A stretch of DNA of 64,000 bases from Purshia tridentata (GCA_003254885.1 QANT01005646.1:1-64000), one strand, 5' to 3'; shown: positions 1 to 12,500, counted from the stretch's first letter. Numbers and translations are program-made. Notes: a model not told the origin generated them from the sequence alone.

Positions 1-145
1 TCGCCGTACCCGTATCGGTGTCGGTGCTTCCTAGATGCTTCACCACTCAACTCTTCCTCTCTACAAAAAGGGAACACATATCTTTGCTTTCCCTCTTCCA
101 ACCAAACATAATATAAATGTAAGGAACAAGTTAGGGTATGCTTAC

Positions 146-1057
146 CTCAAACACATGAGTTGAAAGAGAGAGATATATAACATGGGAAATTCCTGCCAGA
201 AACTTAGTTGCACGGTTCACATAGCCATTTGGTTCATCATCTTCATAATGGAAATAGAGATAAATATTGGCTTCGACTAGGGATTTTGTATTCTTGAAAA
301 TATATTTTGACAAAACACTCTCCTCAAGATCAAGTTTTTCGAGCTTGGGGGTATTAATATAAAAAGTGTATGCAGCATTAGGATCATATGAAGTGCTCAA
401 ACTTATCCTTAACCTCTTCAGTTCAGGCATAGAGATGTTGAAATTAAAAACATCTTTTCCAATATTTCCATCTATAGTCAAATCTTCAAGTGCAGGACAG
501 TGAGAGAAAAGTTTTTTCATTGAGTCCTCATCAGATCTATAATTAAACGTAACATGGAGGAACTTGAGACTAGGAAAACACCCTGATGTAGGAACATTGA
601 TAACAAAACTTGTCATCAGCTTTAAAACCGTGAGTGTTTTGGACGTGAAAAGGCATCGAGGCAACTCAAATATGTGGTCCTCCTCATCATCTGATGCAAC
701 AGAAAGTTGAAGTTCAACAACATCACGCTTAATGGCAGTGCGAATCCAACCATCAATATGAGAAAAATCGTCGACATCTGAACAACGAAGACAGAATTTT
801 TGAATGTCTGATCTGTCACGAAAGAAAAGTACACGATCAACAAACTCAACAAAACCAGCAGGAGAGGGAGGCCAAGTAAAATCGTCGAAGTCTAGAATGG
901 GAACAGATGCCCATATGTTCTTCCATCTTGCAGACAAAACGCTGGTCCTCACGGCATCCTTTGTTGAAAGGAAGGAAAGTATGTGACTAAGAACTGGATT
1001 CGGTAATTCACTGATCCTATCTTTAGCCGTTGCTTGACTCTCGCACATCGAACTCAT
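146..1057 (-). CDS. FBD/LRR F-box protein, exon 1 (gene cut by window edge)
   Basis: First coding exon, 304 codons from ATG at 1057, ending in a GTAAGC donor at 145; later exons lie left of the window. The F-box core (DRISELPNPVLSHILSFLST) is at residues 13-32, followed by RWKNIWASVP. LRR-like segments end near residue 304, including FTSKTLTVLKL, SGCFPSLKFLHV and CPALEDLTIDG. Known for the family: the F-box binds SKP1/ASK in an SCF ubiquitin ligase and the LRR part recruits the target; the target here is unknown. The exon ends at the same place as in the two other copies in this window (4684 and 47881), which supports the splice site. The missing exons should encode a short LRR segment and the FBD domain. 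Confident in the family, not in any individual orthologue. Confidence 0.92.
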
Positions 1058-1499
1058 TTGTACCCTGATGATTTTGATAAAACATTGTCAAGGGGCAACC
1101 ATTGTCGTAACTTAGGTAGCTTAAGAAGCTTTTTGTATGAAAAATTTCAAAGACTGCATGAACATATGTAAATCTAAAAGAGCTGCAAAAGAAGCAAAAA
1201 CTGCCTTTGTCATAAAATCCTTGAATACCCATTTATCTTTCTAGATATATTTAGGCATCAAAGTTTTATTACTGGAGAAAATTGTATCAAAGCAATAAAA
1301 CAGAGCCTACATTTGCTTTAGAAAAAATCGAACAGAGAACTCTCCAGAAACTACATTTGCTTTAGAAATAGAAAAGATTTATATATTACATTTTCTCCAG
1401 AAGTAAACAACAAATGGGGTAAGACTTAAATCCTTCCTTCTTGTATTTTCCTCAGTTTTCTTGGTAACCAAACAAGGCAAACAGATGGTGAAGAAGTCA

Positions 1500-1690
1500 A
1501 AAAGTTGGGAAACGAAGTACCTGATAAGAGCTTCTGAAGTGGCCCAGAAAAATTACAAGTGTTAGTGAATGGTAAAAGCTCTGTTTGATTGCTGAGAAAC
1601 TGGGGAAACCCTATGAAAATGGGAACCACGAGAGCATTTCTAACCGCAACGTTTCACCATTTCTGCGACCCACCGTACTCTGAAGTGCGA
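1500..1690 (-). promoter_or_regulatory. 5' leader exon and promoter of the first F-box gene
   Basis: On the minus strand a non-coding leader ends TCTTATCAG|GTACTT at 1521, about 460 bases before the ATG. Very similar sequence precedes the other F-box copies (ends at 6095, 7321, 46593, 49496). This indicates a leader exon followed by an intron running to just before the ATG, where TCATCAG at about 1065 could be the acceptor. Inferred from paralogue comparison; there is no transcript evidence. Confidence 0.6.
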
Positions 1691-3544
1691 GTGAAGTGCC
1701 TAGTGTGCATTATGTGCATCTTATAGCCCTTGTTCTTCGGTGTTATTTGGGCCAAAAGCCCAGTATTTTTTACCTTTTATCTTTGGTGTTATTTGGGCCA
1801 AAGGCCATCGTACACCTCTTTTACTTTGGTACTATGAGCACATGAGCGCTTCAAACTTTTTGTTTTTAGGTGCAAATATGAGAACCCCTACCTTGGGCCA
1901 CAAGTTTGATTATTTGATCTAGAGAAATTGGGAACTACCTGATTACTTCAAACTTCAAACTTCAAACTTCAAACGTATTTGCAAAGAGGATAGAAATACA
2001 AGATATATGAAGATATCCCTTATTTTAAATTCATTCACTTAGGTTAAACATTGTTTTTTCCCCTATCCAATTTTCTTAAACAAATAATAATATTTAAGCA
2101 GAAAATTATTGCAGTTTTTAAATTTCACATATTTTGATTGAGAGAGTGAGAGAGCTTTACTTGCATCATGCCTATGATTTTGTTGACTTGATAAAAATAT
2201 CATGGGACCCCCAAAGTTATACTGTTGCCAAAATTGTTTGACTTGGTATGTAAAAGTATAGGCTTACGTGAAATAAGGCATTAAATGATGGTTGAAAAAC
2301 TTGAAAGTGAAGAATCAATTTGGTTTTCATTTGCTGTGCTGAAATCTGAATAGGAAGAAAAGCATTCCCTTTCCACACCTATGGGAAAGATTTATAATAG
2401 AGATATAGATGGCAAGCATCATAAAGAAGCGATTTGAGAGCCTCCGAGTGTAGATACAGAAAACGAGTGCAAGGCTTATGGTTTGCGGATTGGATTTCTT
2501 GGGAATATCATACCTATGCTCATTTCAGTTCTTTGAAATGCTGGGAATGGTAACTAAGAAATTATTATCATTCATATGTTTGGTTTGTCATGTAATAAAA
2601 ATCAAAACACCCATAATAAATGCTTTTCCAAGTATTAAGAATAACAAACCGAAGAGGGTCTAAGGTTTTTAACTTGCCCCCTCCATGAGTCATGAGTATC
2701 TCATATTCATGTAAAAGATAACATATTTCAATAAATGCATGTGCTTACCAAACATAAGAATGAAATCTCATACCTACTCTAAATCTCCAAATTTGTGAAC
2801 CAAATGGGCCCGAGATCATTACCACCATTGGATGAGACAAAATGTTATTGGCAAATTTTAAAAAGTGTGGGTGTAAGGAATTTTGGTAATAGGTTATGTG
2901 TTCTAAGTTTTAACTGTTGCTCATACCATTTATATTCTCTAGAAATTTGCCAAATGTGCACTTTCTTTCCTTGTTTATTAATTTAGCTCTATTTTGGTTT
3001 GTGGTGTGGTGTGATGTGTTTATATCTAAATCTTGGTTTGTACCGACCATATCCTAAGTAACCGAATTCGTTAGTATAATCAACTTACTATAATAGCAAA
3101 GGAACTAACCCTATAATAGCTTCACATATGTACAGAACTAACCACATAACCCAGCCAGACATTAAATAGCTTCACATATGCACAGAACTAACCACATAAC
3201 CCAGCCAGACACGAAATAGCTTCACATATGTACATAATAACTAACCACTTAACCCAGCCAGAAATAAAATAGCATTCACATATGTACAGAACTAACCATG
3301 TAGTCCTCCATTGCTAATTAAACATGTATCAACTGACCATGGCATGAGTGCAGATGTATATATTTAGTCGCATCAGCTATATGACAGTCACCACAATCAA
3401 ATTCCCTTAGAGTTAAAGAAGCATAAGAGAGTTGATCACAAAGTTATACAACGGAAAACAAACTGACAACTTTGAAAAGAGAATCCGTCTAAAACCAATA
3501 ACTGCACTTAGAAAATAAAATCCTTTTGAACCTAAAATTGAATC
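1691..3544. other. Intergenic, no gene seen
   Basis: AT-rich spacer with only short chance reading frames. Contents: an imperfect 47-bp duplication around GGTGTTATTTGGGCCAAA (about 1736 and 1783), four copies of ACTTCAA near 1945-1970, and the 50-bp minisatellite listed separately. Confidence 0.6.
3113..3300. repeat. 50-bp minisatellite, about 3.7 copies
   Basis: The motif begins ATAGCTTCACATATG and continues through ACTAACCACATAACCCAGCC. It recurs with TTCACATATG starting at 3121, 3171, 3221 and 3275. The first two periods are exactly 50 bp and the third is 54 bp, with a few substitutions. It lies between the F-box gene and the spacer, with no coding potential. Confidence 0.9.
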
Positions 3545-5580
3545 TTAGATAAATTCAACCATACAGGCCCTTGAACACCTTGGAAACGTCAAAATATCAT
3601 TGTGTAAATCATCTTTTGCATAAAGAAGATCACCTGTGCTTATAGAAATAGTCATCCTATTCAAAACCTGACCGTACTCTAACAAATACTTTGCCGCTTC
3701 TTTCTCAGGCAGCCGTCCCTTGAATTCTCTTATGGAGATAGTCTTGAGTTGTGACAACAAACAAATAGGCACAAACTCTGGTGGATAGCATCGATTCTTT
3801 GAGAATTCTTCATGATCTGAGTCTTCTTCATCTTCTGAGTCATCTTCAAACTCTGAGTCATCTTCAATACAACTATTTCCCTGATGATTATTTAAAAAGA
3901 ATGAACAAATTAGAATCGTCACCATTGGCATGTTGGTTTCACATATAGCACAATAGAAATACATCTTACTTTTTGTTCCAAGACAAGATGCTCCAGATTA
4001 GGTGATCTCGTGAGTAACTCCATTAGCAAGTCCCAATAAAAGCAATCAGGAAGAACCAGATTCAGTTGGCTCAATTTATCAAAAACAGGCATATGAAAAA
4101 CCTTCGAGAAAGATAAAAGTATAGATCAAATAGAAGTTCATGCATAAATTAAACATTTGCTAGCTCATGCATATTATACTATTTCAAATCATAAAATATG
4201 CCACAATTGGAAAAAGACTTCCACTCACAAATACTTTTTTTGGCACAAGAAAGAATAAAAGAACGATAAATAGCGTAATTAAAGATAGGAAAATATGGGA
4301 ATGCAAGAGAAGTATTTCCCTCATGTAGTCGATGATTCATTTTGTTTTGTATGTAAAAGGGAATAAGGATGAGAACCTGCCCATTTAATAATATTTCTAT
4401 TTTTTGTTTTTTATTATTGCCTTTCCAAACCAAATTAAACCTAATTACTATTTAACTTATTGCATTCCTTCAATCTGTCCAACTTTGAAGGGATTGGAAA
4501 GGATGGGCTTGCAAGCGCCCCAACCCTTCACTCTTCCTCTCTACAAAAAAGGGAACACACACACACACATATATATATATATCGATCTTTCGATTCCTTC
4601 CTCTTTTTTCCAACCACCGGTTTCTTTACTTCCTAAAACGCTTCCTATAATAGAGTAAAAGGAACAAGTTAGGGCATACTTACATCGAAACGATGAGCTG
4701 AAAATGACAGATAATTAACATTGGATACTCCTTCCAGAAGCGCAGTTACATGTTTACCAAAGGCAAAATCCTCACTTGCATAAGGATCATAGAGGTCAAT
4801 AATGACTTTGACGAGGGATTTTGCATTCTCCAAAAAATAATTTGACAAAAAATCCTGCTCGATATCAAGGTTTCCAAGCTTTGGGGCATTAATAAAAAAG
4901 TTGCTGTTATTATAATCACCATCAGTGCGCAACCTTATTCTTAGCACCTTCAGTTCAGGCGCGGAGATGTTGACATGCAAAGAAACATTAGGATCAATAG
5001 AACCATCTATAGTCAAATCTTCAAGTACAGGACAGCAAGAAAAAAACTTTGACATTGAGTCCTTATCAGGACCATCAATGGTAACATGAAGGAACTTGAG
5101 ACTTGGGAAACACCCTGATGTAGAAGTATTGGAAATAAAATTTTTCGACAGCTTCAAAACCCTCAGTGTTTTGCAGGTGAAAAGGTTTTTAGGTAACTGA
5201 AAAATCTGGCCTTCCAATAATTCAACACAAAGATCAAGTTCCACTACATTACACCTAATGGCAGTGTGGATCCAACCATAAATACGAGAGTAGTCCGCAG
5301 CACAGGAACAACGAAGATGGAATGTTTGAATGTTTGATGGGTTACGAAAGAAAAGTACGCGATCAACAAACATCATAAAACGTACAGAGTCCGAAAAATC
5401 TTCGTCAGAGAAGTAGAGGTTGGGAACAGAAGCCCATAGGTTTTTCCATCTTGTAGACAAAGTGCTGGTCCTCACAACATATTTTGTTACAAGGAACGAA
5501 AGTATGTGACAAAGAACTGCATCTGGTAATCCACTGATCCTATCTCTAACTCTTGGTTGAGGCTTTGACTTGGAATCCAT
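3545..5580 (-). CDS. FBD/LRR F-box protein, complete
   Basis: Three coding exons: 4684-5580, 3970-4101 and 3545-3880, all phase 0, giving 454 aa. The F-box core (DRISGLPDAVLCHILSFLVT) starts at residue 13, then RWKNLWASVPNL. LRR-like segments follow (FTCKTLRVLKL, SGCFPSLKFLHV, CPVLEDLTIDG). Exon 2 encodes an LRR (LSQLNLVLPDCFYWDLL). Exon 3 opens with an acidic run (DDSEFEDDSEDEEDSDHEE) and then the FBD domain (LKTISIREFKGR, EKEAAKYLLEYG, ending RCSRACMVEF). Known role: substrate adaptor of an SCF ubiquitin ligase; the target is unknown. Tandem paralogue of the copy at 146-1057 and of the plus-strand copy at 46973. The splice sites AAA|GTAAGA and CATCAG|GG are consensus. Confidence 0.94.
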
Positions 5581-6260
5581 TTGTAACCTGATACTTAAAA
5601 ACCTTGGTCACATTGCAAGCATTGTTGTAACTTTGATAGCTTAAGAAGCAGATACGTAACATTTCAATGAAAATGGAGCAGAGGATAGTACATGACAATG
5701 AACAATGGAAAAAAAATGCATGAAAAGAACTAAACTCATCGTCTCTCGTTATTTCAATTCAAGAATTTCCAAATGAATAACAAAAGTAGTAAATATAAGC
5801 GGAAATGAAGATTGCAATTTCATTTACCGAAAAGAGAAGATTACATTTTCTCCAGAGATAAAAACACAAAGGGTAAGAAATAAGAATTGCATTATCCACT
5901 GCTTTTATCAGTTGATTCAGTTTCAGACACAAAAATAAAGATTGTATTTTTATTTACCAAAAAAGAAAAGATTACATTTTCCACAGAGATAATTGACACA
6001 AATTAAGGGTAAGAATTGTATTTTTCTAATTCCTTTTTTTTTTTTCGCTCAGTTTTCCTGCTAAATAAAAAAATCTTAAGGAAGAAAAGAGTACCTTATA
6101 AGAGCTTTTGAGGTGGCCCAGAAGAATACTAGAGCAACTGAATAGTAAGGTTCTGATTGGTTGTTAAGAAACAGTGGGGAAAGCTAAGAAAATGAGAGCT
6201 AGAAGAACATTCCGAACAGCACACCTTTCACCAGCTCTGCAATTGCAACTCTGAATTGTA
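5581..6260 (-). promoter_or_regulatory. Leader intron, leader exon and promoter of the second F-box gene
   Basis: The leader copy ends TCTTATAAG|GTACTC at 6095 and is followed by an intron of roughly 500 bases to just before the ATG at 5580. The block 6096-6260 is colinear with 1522-1690 and 7322-7500, sharing GGCCCAG(A)AGAATACTAG and a TTTCACC stretch. The intron contains several poly-pyrimidine and poly-purine tracts. Confidence 0.6.
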
Positions 6261-7249
6261 CTGAACCTTTCACATTCATCGTATTTGTGAACCGAAGCTG
6301 TCCACATTTATATCGACAGTGGAAAGTCACGAATTGAATTCAAATAGACACTTCCATATTTAGGTGGCTGGGCCTTGATAATGGGCCGCCATCTTGAAGA
6401 GGACCTTAGGCCCGTTTTTTCAGGCCCAATAAAGAGAAACGTTTGAGAATTTACACCTACCAAAAACAAAAACTTATATAATTTGATGAAAATAAATACC
6501 GAAGTAATAAGTTTTATAAATTTGATAATCACACCGGCCAAAAATAAATAAATTTGATAATCACATGTAATGTAAAAAACGGCCCACAAATATGTTCTCG
6601 CATTTTTATTTAAATTTGTATTCTCTTCTAAACTAGCTAATTTCTTATGAATTGGAGTTCGTTAAAGACAAAAGCTCCATACATACTCAGATTCAAACTC
6701 TTACTAAAAAAAACTAGCTAATCTCTTATTTTTGTTAAACTTTTTATCATATGATGTCATGTGTTCATTTTAAAATCTGGCCGAATAAGGCATGAGTGCA
6801 AATACAAATATTTCATGCATGCATGTTACCATAATCGAATTCAGGCAGGGTAAAACGAAGCTAAAACAGAGTTGGTTATGAGGAAATTATACAGTAGGAA
6901 TTAAAATGCATTCATTCATCATAAGATCCACAAAAATGATCCTTTTACAACTTTGTTACAGAAATCTATAATACCATCTTTGGAAATGAGTCATTTTAAG
7001 GACAATCACAATGAACATAGTCTACATAGAAGACCTTGATGTAGGAGGATCATAGGCAATACAACATGTAAAGGCTTTGTCAATATGAAACTAAAGTACG
7101 TAATACTCACCAACAAAGTCAATAGGAGAAGTTCCATAGAAAAAAAAAAAGAAAAAAAAAAGCATGAAATGTTGTAAACCTCTATGAAAAATGATAAATT
7201 AAATAAAACTTAATTTACTCTCTGTTTGGTTACATAGAAACTAATTTGA
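6261..7249. other. Intergenic, no gene seen
   Basis: This is where coding exons belonging to the orphan leader at 7250-7510 would be expected on the minus strand. No F-box, LRR or FBD coding match is visible. Contents are AT-rich sequence and an A-rich tract at about 7139-7162. Confidence 0.6.
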
Positions 7250-7510
7250 TTTTCTATTTCTTCATTTTTCTCAGCTACTTCCTTGGTAACCCCGACAGAT
7301 GGTAAGGAAGTAAAAAATACCTGATAAAAGCTTATGGGGTGGCCCAGAAAAATACTAGCAATTCGTTAGTGGATTTGATTGATTGCTGAGAAATGATGGG
7401 AAAAGCTAAGAAAGTGAGAAGCACAAGAAGAACACAGACTGAAGACTCAAAAGGCACAGTTATTTTCACCATATCTGCAACTCCGTAGTCTGAACCTTCC
7501 ACGCACTTAA
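7250..7510 (-). pseudogene. Orphan F-box leader/promoter copy without coding exons
   Basis: The minus strand carries the family leader with donor TTTTATCAG|GTATTT at 7321 and the upstream block GGGCCACC, CTAGTATTTTTC, and a TTTCACC-like stretch near 7455-7470. It aligns with 1500-1690 and 6096-6260. No F-box exon follows on its 3' side. It is therefore a third unit of the tandem array whose gene body has been lost. Whether it still drives transcription cannot be seen from sequence. Confidence 0.7.
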
Positions 7511-8459
7511 CCCAAGAGCACGGACCCGGGCAACAATACCCACGCCCAAGTTCGCAGCGGGCCAGGTTGGGATGCAATGTGTTGGCACAATGAAAAGCCC
7601 AATTAAGACAGTTAAACTGAATTTACGCATTTTTAGATTATATAAAAATTAATGAGTACGTGACCATTTTTCATTTTTTTATATTAAGGGTGTATCTTAT
7701 ATTCTTATTTAATTAATATCATAACCATATTTGAAAATCAAAGAACACATAAGCTCGCTTAGCTAGAAAGTGCGCTGCCCAACAATTTAACCAGTTTTGT
7801 TATGTAGTAAATCCCACAAGCACAGTTTAAGAAACTACCATCATCGAATGTATATGAAAATTACAAAAATCCTCCATTGGCACTCACCTTATCAGTGTTA
7901 TTGCTATAAATTATTGCTGATGTTAACCCCAAAGTGTTGGCATGCTGGCATCGTGTACTAAGTTGATTGCTATAACTAACTTGGCTCAAGTTTTCTATGA
8001 AGCAGTGTGTGCCAAGTCGATTGCAATAGCTAGAATTTTTGGTTCTGGAAGAATGAAAAATGATATCTGTATGCACGTATTTTGTTTCAATTGTAGCAAA
8101 AATTTACCATCCTCCGGCTCTAGCTGGTACTCATTTGCTTAAAACCTCAATATCTCACCCACACACCCCACAAGCACCTGGTTTGTTCATTTGTGCTTAT
8201 ACTTCTAGAACAGTATTAATTCATCAACATACTAATCTTTTAAGACTTTGATTGTAATTGTTCACAGTAGGAGCTTTGGAGCACTATCAAATACATTACA
8301 ATACCAACATAAATATTTTCTCTCAAAGAGATCATAGTGGCTTTCATGTTCAAACAGTATGTTATAAGCAAATTAATTGACACCCTTATATGGTCTTTCA
8401 AGAATCTGGCATCATGTATGCATCAACCATGCAAGCTATACAACTCTTCCCTTGTGAGA
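7511..8459. other. Intergenic spacer and 3' flank of the L18ae-like gene
   Basis: No supported gene; the reading frames present are short and not family-like. The right-hand 200 bases are probably the 3' UTR of the minus-strand gene whose stop is at 8460. Confidence 0.5.
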
Positions 8460-10386
8460 TTACCAGTCATCAGATCCCTTTGTTACACCGAGGATTATGG
8501 CAAGTGTAGCAAGAATAGCCTGCATAATAGAACAATATTAAAAAATTATTAGAGGTCAAAATCAAGCAATATAACACAATTAGCAGAGAAGTGAGGTAAC
8601 TATATGAGGAATATACAGAACTTGGAGGATAAAGCATAAGTGGAACAATAAGTAGAGCACATCCTTCCAGAACTCTCAATGTAAGGAAATAAGAGTTACT
8701 CACAGCAATTGTGCAAGCGATGTATCCTGGTTTCTCTCGGTAGTCTATCCTGGCACAAAGTAGAACAAACGCGCCAACATACCAGGGTACAGCGGCAAGG
8801 AAGAAACCAATAATAAACCTTCAAGAAAGAAGAGATCTTTTATAATTAAAACTTGACAAATTCTTATTGAAGTTATAAATAGCAAAATACTTGCGAGAGA
8901 GCAAATTATGGCAGCTAACACAATGAGCAGATCCTGTTCTTCTAGGATTAAATTAGTGTGAACCTAGCAACTGATTTCAAGCACTAAAACGAAAACCCAA
9001 TCAGAGTCAGATAGTCAATAGTATTAAGATGAGGTAAGGGTCCTAAGAAAAACATCGTTGATTCACACCTCAAATCAACCTCTCCAGCTTATTGGATCTA
9101 TGTCCATCTCAATTCCTCCGCACCTTTGCACATGGGAAAGGCTGGGTTTTATATTTCAATTGTGTCCATCAGCATCTAGACAAGAAAGTTCTATCTAAAG
9201 CATTTAAGATTTAGAACATTATAAAGCCCACAATCAACCTTTACCATGTCTTGAGTAAAGATTTGTAGTGCTTAAATATCATCATACCATGCTAGCTGAA
9301 AATATCAGCTGAGCTTAGAATAGAATCCAACCCACACATCACAATTACAACGTTCCCTTTCTTTTCTAGTTCATTTAGAAATTTCATAATTGAGGATATA
9401 CAAACCAAACACTGAAAATAATTACGGGAAAATGCCATATTTAAATATCCAGCAGCATAATATCTTACAGGAACCATCCAATTCCAATACCACAGCAGGG
9501 AAGCCGACGCTCTCTTACAGGTCTTCCTTCAGCAACTGCATAACCTAGAACAGCAACACAACAAAGGCATTTAATTATATGCTTAGTAAAACGACATCTA
9601 TGACAACTATTTGTCATTCATCGAAAGGGGTGGTGAAGAATGAAGATCCAGTTAAAAAACACAGAAAATGGAGCACAAGCAATAAATGTACACAATCAAA
9701 TCATTCACTAACAAAATTCCCACTCAAATAAAGCACCCTTTGCAACCACTACAGAATCAATCTAATCAGCAGCATCAAACAATAACATTATCTTAGCCTC
9801 TTACTGCGATTAGCCAACCATTTCGAGTATGATTTTACATGGTAGCATAGTCATAGTCCAAAGAATCTCTGCAAATGAAAATGGTATACTTTCCATAGCG
9901 AATAATTGAGGTTGGTTGAAAGCATTGTACTTAACTCTGTTCATAAATCAAAAGGGTGTTGCACTTGCATTTACTAATAAGTAATAACTCAACTAATTCC
10001 CAATCAATCAAGATAATTGGGTTTTGATCAATTCTTGTAACATCCAATCCATCAAATCATACACAAAAATCCCATTTTGAATCTCTTTCACACTATGCTC
10101 AATCACTAAACAAGAACACAAAGCATCAAAGTCGTTGTGCTAATACAGAGAGACTGAGAGAGATATTAGATATACCAGGAACGGTTTGGTATCCGTGAGG
10201 ATAGTACTGAGGAGGAGCAGAGGGGTTGGCGGCTCCCGGCGGCGGAACAGGCTGCGGAAACCCGATCGGAGGCTGCTGATGTGGCGGAGGCGGCGGAGGA
10301 TAGTTGGCTACGCCTTGGAACGTTCCATACTCAGGTGGGTCCTGATGACCGCTCGATACTCCTCTCTTCTTTTCGTCTTCGCTCAT
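8460..10386 (-). CDS. 60S ribosomal protein L18a-like (L18ae-family) membrane protein
   Basis: Four exons: 10176-10386, 9469-9544, 8704-8818 and 8460-8519, with consistent phases (1, 2, 0), giving 153 aa. The N-terminus (MSEDEKKRG) is followed by a Pro/Gly/Tyr-rich stretch with PPPPPP and PQYYPHGYQTVPG. Exon 2 encodes RPVRERRLPCCGIGIGWFL. Exons 3-4 encode two hydrophobic segments (FIIGFFLAAVPWYVGAFVLL and IACTIAAILATLAIILGV) around RIDYREKPGY, ending GSDDW. This matches the plant 'Ribosomal protein L18ae family' proteins. The name is historical: two TM helices and a proline-rich tail point to a small membrane protein, not a ribosome subunit. Its neighbour in Arabidopsis is, from memory, also an NTMC2T6 gene. 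Function is unknown. Confidence 0.93.
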
Positions 10387-11700
10387 CTTTTTCTCTCCTT
10401 AGAGCTTTTTTTTGGTGGTAACTTGTCCTTTTTGGTAAAGTTTTGGGCTTGGGGGTTGGGAGTTGGGCGTCGGGAGAGATTGAAGACGGGGACTGTCGGA
10501 GAGTTAGTCAACAAGTCAATGGATTTCTATTCATGAAAAAAAAGAAAAACAAAAAAGTGAGTTGCTGAATTGCTGAATTGCTGAATTGCTGTTAGCTTAG
10601 CTTGCAAGATATTGACGTTTACACTTGGAGGCTTGGAGCTATTCGAGAGAGATTTTTCAATAGAATGGTTGTGACTTGTGCCACATATTTGGCACAATTT
10701 CTAATGATATATTAATTTTTGTATATTTTAACAATAATACACATGTATGAATTAGAGTTAGTTTTTTTTTTTGGCCAGGGTATAAATTAGAATTAGTTTA
10801 ATCGGTAAAAGTTAAAAATTTTCTTACATACTTGAATTTAAACTTTCATTTTTTTTGCACTAAATAATAATACTATACACGTCTTCAAACAACTTTTTTT
10901 GAAAATTTCTCATAGATATATATGAAATATCTTATCTGTAAATTATAAATTTGACATGTTTTATTTATTTAAGCTATAAATCATTAATCAAGACATATTC
11001 TTTAGTTTAAATTCTCATACTTTTAAATTTTCATTCTTTAATTAGAATTTAAGTTTAAATTCTCAAATTTTAAACTCAACAATTAAAACCTAAAATATGA
11101 CTTCAAACAATAATTATATAATCTACAACATAAGTTAACTAACTATATTTTAACATGTCGAATTTTATAAAAAGAAATGACAAAAGTTCATAGAATTATC
11201 CATATTCACTCTTTAGTTAAAAAAAGGTGTTCATGCAGAAAGAATTTGAGCATAATATACTACCAAAATGTGACCTCACTAAATTAGTTCTTCGAAAATT
11301 TCAGGCTCGATTTCTTTCCTTCCTCCCTTCGGGGTGAGTGTTGTTAGTAATCAATAAAAAGTTTGCAAAGGAGGTTACTGTGTACGAGGAATTGATAAAA
11401 TTAAAAAAAAAACAAAAAACTGTGTATGAGTACGAGGAAAAGCTCCATAATATGCTCCGAAACCAGTGCCGTCGCCAAGTGGTGGCATGTGAGAACGATA
11501 CCCCAAGCACGACGCAGCCTCATCCAGCCCGCACCCATTGCCCAAATTATTCTAATAGTCAGAGTTCAGCCTTCTACTGTGTCTCGGGTCGGTGGCCTCA
11601 AATAATCGGACGGTTCACAATTGGCGCACAAGAACAGTATTATGGGCGCGCGCTATCTGATACTACCTTACCTTCTCGTTATCGTGTAAAGAGAAACCCA
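10387..11700. other. Divergent promoter region and AT-rich spacer
   Basis: Lies between the minus-strand L18ae-like gene and the plus-strand NTMC2T6 copy, so it should hold both promoters. The 5' UTR of the L18ae-like gene is probably 10387-10450. Three copies of an 8-mer (GCTGAATT) occur near 10565-10592. Positions 10700-11250 are strongly AT-rich with no coding signal. Confidence 0.5.
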
Positions 11701-11746
11701 TCATTCTTCATCAGTTAATACTTATACACGTACTTGACGTGTTTGA

Positions 11747-11754
11747 CACGTGGC
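11747..11754 (+). promoter_or_regulatory. G-box/ABRE CACGTGGC upstream of NTMC2T6 copy A
   Basis: CACGTGGC within GACACGTGGCGACC, about 750 bases before the ATG. The same octamer sits at the matching place upstream of copy B (18116-18123). The two flanks also share the downstream element CTTCCCGCCGGTTACT. A core of this kind binds bZIP/bHLH factors in plants; use here is inferred from conservation. Confidence 0.5.
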
Positions 11755-12117
11755 GACCAACGGCCAGTCAAAAGCTGCTCATATGCACCTTCCTAAGTTC
11801 GCGTATATCTATTTCCAATTTCGTACTTCGTGTTTGTCCTCCTCACTCCTCCTCTTTCGGTCCTTCCCGCCGGTTACTTCATTCCTACGGTTCCATCTCA
11901 ACTTTCAGTTGTCCAATCTAATCACAGCCTGAAAGCCCACCAAAGCAATCCTCTTTGTTGTTTTTTGTGTGTGCTTTGATTTCATCTCTTTTCTATTTCA
12001 TTTTTGTTTCTGGGTATTGCTCTGAAGATGTTAATGTTATTGTGGGTAACTGTAAATCTTCAATAACTTACATTGTGTATTGTTGATTTGGGATTTGGTT
12101 CTTTTATGGATTTTGAT

Positions 12118-12499
12118 GATTTCTTCAGCTTTAGATTTTAATGCTGGAATTTTGGTTGACTTTGAATTTGTGATTTTCCTTTTTGTTTTGCGGTTTGGGG
12201 GTGGTGTGGGGTTTAGTTGGTGAGAGTAAAGTTTTAAAAAAAAGAAAGGAGAGAAAGGTTTCCTGTGTTAGCCATAAAGGGGTGCTTGTTGGGTTGAAGA
12301 AGAAGAATGATTTCTTCAGCTTTAGATTTTAATGCTGGAATCTTGGTTGACTTTGAATTTGTGATTTTCCTTTTTGTTTTGGGGTTTGGGGGTGGTGTGG
12401 GGTTTAGTTGGTGAGAGTAAAGTTTTAAAAAAAAGAAAGGAGAGAAAGGTTGCCTGTGTTGCCATAAAGGGGTGCTTGTTGGGTTGAAGAAGAAGAAGA
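12118..12499 (+). repeat. 191-bp direct tandem duplication ending at the NTMC2T6 copy A start codon
   Basis: Positions 12118-12308 and 12309-12499 are nearly identical (both begin GATTTCTTCAGCTTTAG and end GGTTGAAGAAGAAGA), with a handful of substitutions and one single-base indel. Copy B has only one such segment before its ATG. The junction creates an ATG at 12308 that opens a frame of about 34 codons ending before the main ATG at 12501. Confidence 0.92.
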
Positions 12500-12500
12500 G

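Noticed and set aside
4552-4582. CA/TA run in the intron of the second F-box gene as a possible element
   Set aside because: Simple microsatellite; the same intron in the first copy lacks it.
10186-10536. 116-residue Arg-rich plus-strand frame
   Set aside because: It is antisense to exon 1 of the L18ae-like gene; its Arg-richness reflects the proline codons on the other strand.
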